Source: Alphaproteobacteria bacterium
Lineage (GTDB): Bacteria; Pseudomonadota; Alphaproteobacteria; Rhizobiales; Rhizobiaceae
Length of the DNA stretch: 5,136 bases
Assembly: GCA_030428345.1 (NCBI GenBank)
Contig: JAUIBM010000275.1
Location: 1 to 5,136, forward strand
Direction: 5' to 3'
The position numbers and the translations under genes were made by a program. Under the pieces are notes generated by a model that worked only from the letters and a program-made list of their open reading frames with translations, did not search any database and had not been told where the DNA came from. Position 1 is the first letter of the stretch, and each line of letters opens with the position of its first letter. Below are positions 3,874 through 5,136 of this stretch, one piece after another.

Positions 3874-5136
3874 ATGACGTTTTTCAGGTGGGTCTGGTTC
3901 CTGACATTCGCTTTCATTGTGCCGATGGCCGGTTCGGCCGTCGCGGCAAGTTCACTGGACATCGGCAAGGACGAGGCAATGCGTTTCGCCGTCGTTCGCA
4001 GCGATAGCGCGGGATGCGAGCCGACCTGCCCGCAATGGATCTCCGCCGAGGGCGGTTTCGCCACCGACACCGCGACCAAGTTTCGGAAATTCCTCAAGCG
4101 CATCGGCCCTAACAAGTTTCCCATCGTCATCAGTTCTCAAGGCGGCAATGTGGATGTCGCGCTGGAGTTCGGCCGGATCGTGCGCAAGAGAGGCATCGCG
4201 ATGATCGTCGGCACGACCGTGTTTTCCGGCTGCGAGCCCTCCGACAGGAAATGCAAGCTCGATAAGTCCGCCAGGGGCGTCTATTCGGGCTCGGTTTCCG
4301 ATTACGGCTTCTGCATATCGGCCTGCCCGCTTGCGCTTGCCGGCGGCGTCGAGCGTGTGATCGGGCATGGCGCGGTTATTGCCATCCACCAGTTCACCAA
4401 CGTCTCGCGGATGGACAAGCTGGTCTACAGCATCCGCTACAAGATGGTGAACGGGGTGCGCAAGGAGGTCGGTCGAAAGGTTATCAAGCGCAAGAAGGGC
4501 AAGGAGAAGATTTCAACGGCCACGCCGGCCAAGATTGTCAGGAAGGTGAAGAAGTATCTCGCCGCCATGGACGTGCGGACCGAGTTCTACGACCGGCTGG
4601 CAAAGGTGCCCGCATCCTCGCTCGAATCGCTTGGCGGCGAGGAACTGGTCAGTCTGGGCCTCATAAACGGTGTTCGCGGCGGGACATGGTATCTGCGGAC
4701 CGAGATGTGCCGGATCGTCGGCGAACGACCTGGCTTTTGCGTCGAGAGGAAGGATTCGCGCAACAAGGGTCATTCGGCCGGCGCGGACGGAGCTTTGCAG
4801 AGCCTGCGGGATGCGCCGTTTGACTATCCCGGCGACCAGTGGATGCGGTTCGTTCTGGTACGCTCGGCGGAGCGCGGATGCGAGCCGACCTGTACGCAAT
4901 GGATATCGGCGGAAGGCCCGATCGTCGCCAAGACGCCGGCCGACTTCAAGCGCTTCATGGACTGGATCGGGAACGGCCGGTTTCCGATGCTGCTGTCTTC
5001 GTCCGGCGGAGACACCGATGCCGCGCTGGAACTGGCGAGGCTCGTGCGCCAATACGGACTGGACGTCGCGATCGGCGTCACCCGTTTCAAGAACTGCGAT
5101 TCCTTCGTGTCCTGCTATGTCACCCAGGACCCGTTT
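3874..5136 (+). CDS. Exported protein with two tandem ClpP-like domains, C-terminus outside window
   Basis: 421 codons without a stop; the gene runs off the right edge. ATG 3874 is preceded by GAGGGG (3866-3871) and AGGGGAG (3855-3861). Residues 1-25 form a signal peptide (MTFFRW start, hydrophobic core, AVAA end), so the protein is probably periplasmic. Domain 1 (about 36-266) has a ClpP-like layout: ISSQGGNVDVA at 86-96 resembles the ClpP oxyanion strand (NSPGGSV); CISAC at 147-151 with Ser149 sits where ClpP has its nucleophile; IAIHQF at 169-174 with His172 matches the catalytic-His motif MIHQP; and SLGGEELVSLGLI at 252-264 resembles the ClpP C-terminal helix. A counterpart of the catalytic Asp is not obvious. 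A Lys/Arg-rich stretch fills about 182-227. Domain 2 begins at 324 and repeats the start of domain 1 at a constant 288-residue offset, including GCEPTCxQWISAEG and SSSGG. It is cut off before its Ser/His region. It resembles predicted periplasmic ClpP-like proteins of COG3904 type. Actual protease activity is unproven. Confidence 0.85.
   Translation, partial: MTFFRWVWFLTFAFIVPMAGSAVAASSLDIGKDEAMRFAVVRSDSAGCEPTCPQWISAEGGFATDTATKFRKFLKRIGPNKFPIVISSQGGNVDVALEFGRIVRKRGIAMIVGTTVFSGCEPSDRKCKLDKSARGVYSGSVSDYGFCISACPLALAGGVERVIGHGAVIAIHQFTNVSRMDKLVYSIRYKMVNGVRKEVGRKVIKRKKGKEKISTATPAKIVRKVKKYLAAMDVRTEFYDRLAKVPASSLESLGGEELVSLGLINGVRGGTWYLRTEMCRIVGERPGFCVERKDSRNKGHSAGADGALQSLRDAPFDYPGDQWMRFVLVRSAERGCEPTCTQWISAEGPIVAKTPADFKRFMDWIGNGRFPMLLSSSGGDTDAALELARLVRQYGLDVAIGVTRFKNCDSFVSCYVTQDPF
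3979..4224 (+). repeat. Intragenic repeat unit 1 (start of ClpP-like domain 1)
   Basis: Residues 36-117 of the exported protein align without gaps to residues 324-405. By my count 41 of 82 residues are identical, including GCEPTC, QWISAEG and the SSxGG glycine loop. At DNA level, 17 bases starting GGATGCGAGCC are identical at 4012-4028 and 4876-4892. Confidence 0.9.
4843..5088 (+). repeat. Intragenic repeat unit 2 (start of ClpP-like domain 2)
   Basis: This is the partner of the unit at 3979-4224, displaced by exactly 864 bases (288 codons). The similarity continues weakly beyond 5088, with Cys408 matching Cys120, until the window ends. It shows an internal duplication of the ClpP-like module inside one gene. 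Confidence 0.9.

Noticed and set aside
3952..5090. Several - strand open frames (for example 3952-4389, 4513-5052, 4824-5090)
   Set aside because: They lie opposite the long ClpP-like frame. Similar peptides in two of them merely mirror the internal repeat of the + strand gene.
1..5136. tRNA genes, rRNA, CRISPR arrays, transposase genes or insertion-sequence ends
   Set aside because: None was recognised on either strand. The repeats seen are limited to the tuf tail duplication, hairpins and the intragenic domain repeat.

Overview
The window looks like a chromosomal segment of an alphaproteobacterium, most likely of the Hyphomicrobiales (Rhizobiales). This rests on the high G+C content, a 391-residue EF-Tu of alphaproteobacterial type, and the accessory genes, which resemble in style the exported small proteins and ClpP-like periplasmic proteins I associate with Mesorhizobium-type genomes. 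The genus assignment is inference, with no database search behind it.

Layout, all on the + strand. (1) Bases 1-2630 are the end of a str-type translation operon: the 3' two thirds of fusA (EF-G, open at the left edge), a complete tuf (EF-Tu), and a perfect intrinsic terminator. (2) Bases 2588-2961 contain no convincing gene but are structured. They hold a second, slightly decayed copy of the tuf 3' end plus its terminator (66 of 71 bases identical, stop codon changed TAA to CAA), a strong bulged hairpin abutting that copy, a further 9-bp-stem hairpin and a 14-bp perfect palindrome. (3) Bases 2962-3249 encode a small exported cysteine-rich protein of unknown function. (4) Bases 3356-3775 encode a VOC (glyoxalase/bleomycin-resistance fold) metalloenzyme. 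(5) Bases 3874-5136 encode the N-terminal 421 residues of an exported protein with two tandem ClpP-like domains; it is open at the right edge.

How the parts relate: fusA and tuf supply the two elongation GTPases and are probably co-transcribed. The three downstream genes are separated from them by one strong and one weaker terminator-like hairpin, so they are probably expressed independently. Nothing in the sequence ties the cysteine-rich protein, the VOC enzyme and the ClpP-like protein into one pathway, although two of the three carry export signals. In many alphaproteobacteria tuf is followed by rpsJ and the S10 operon. Here it is followed by accessory genes and a duplicated tuf tail, which suggests a past rearrangement at this junction. 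The most interesting items are that junction and the double-ClpP-like exported protein. I found no clear evidence of a complete new multi-gene system.
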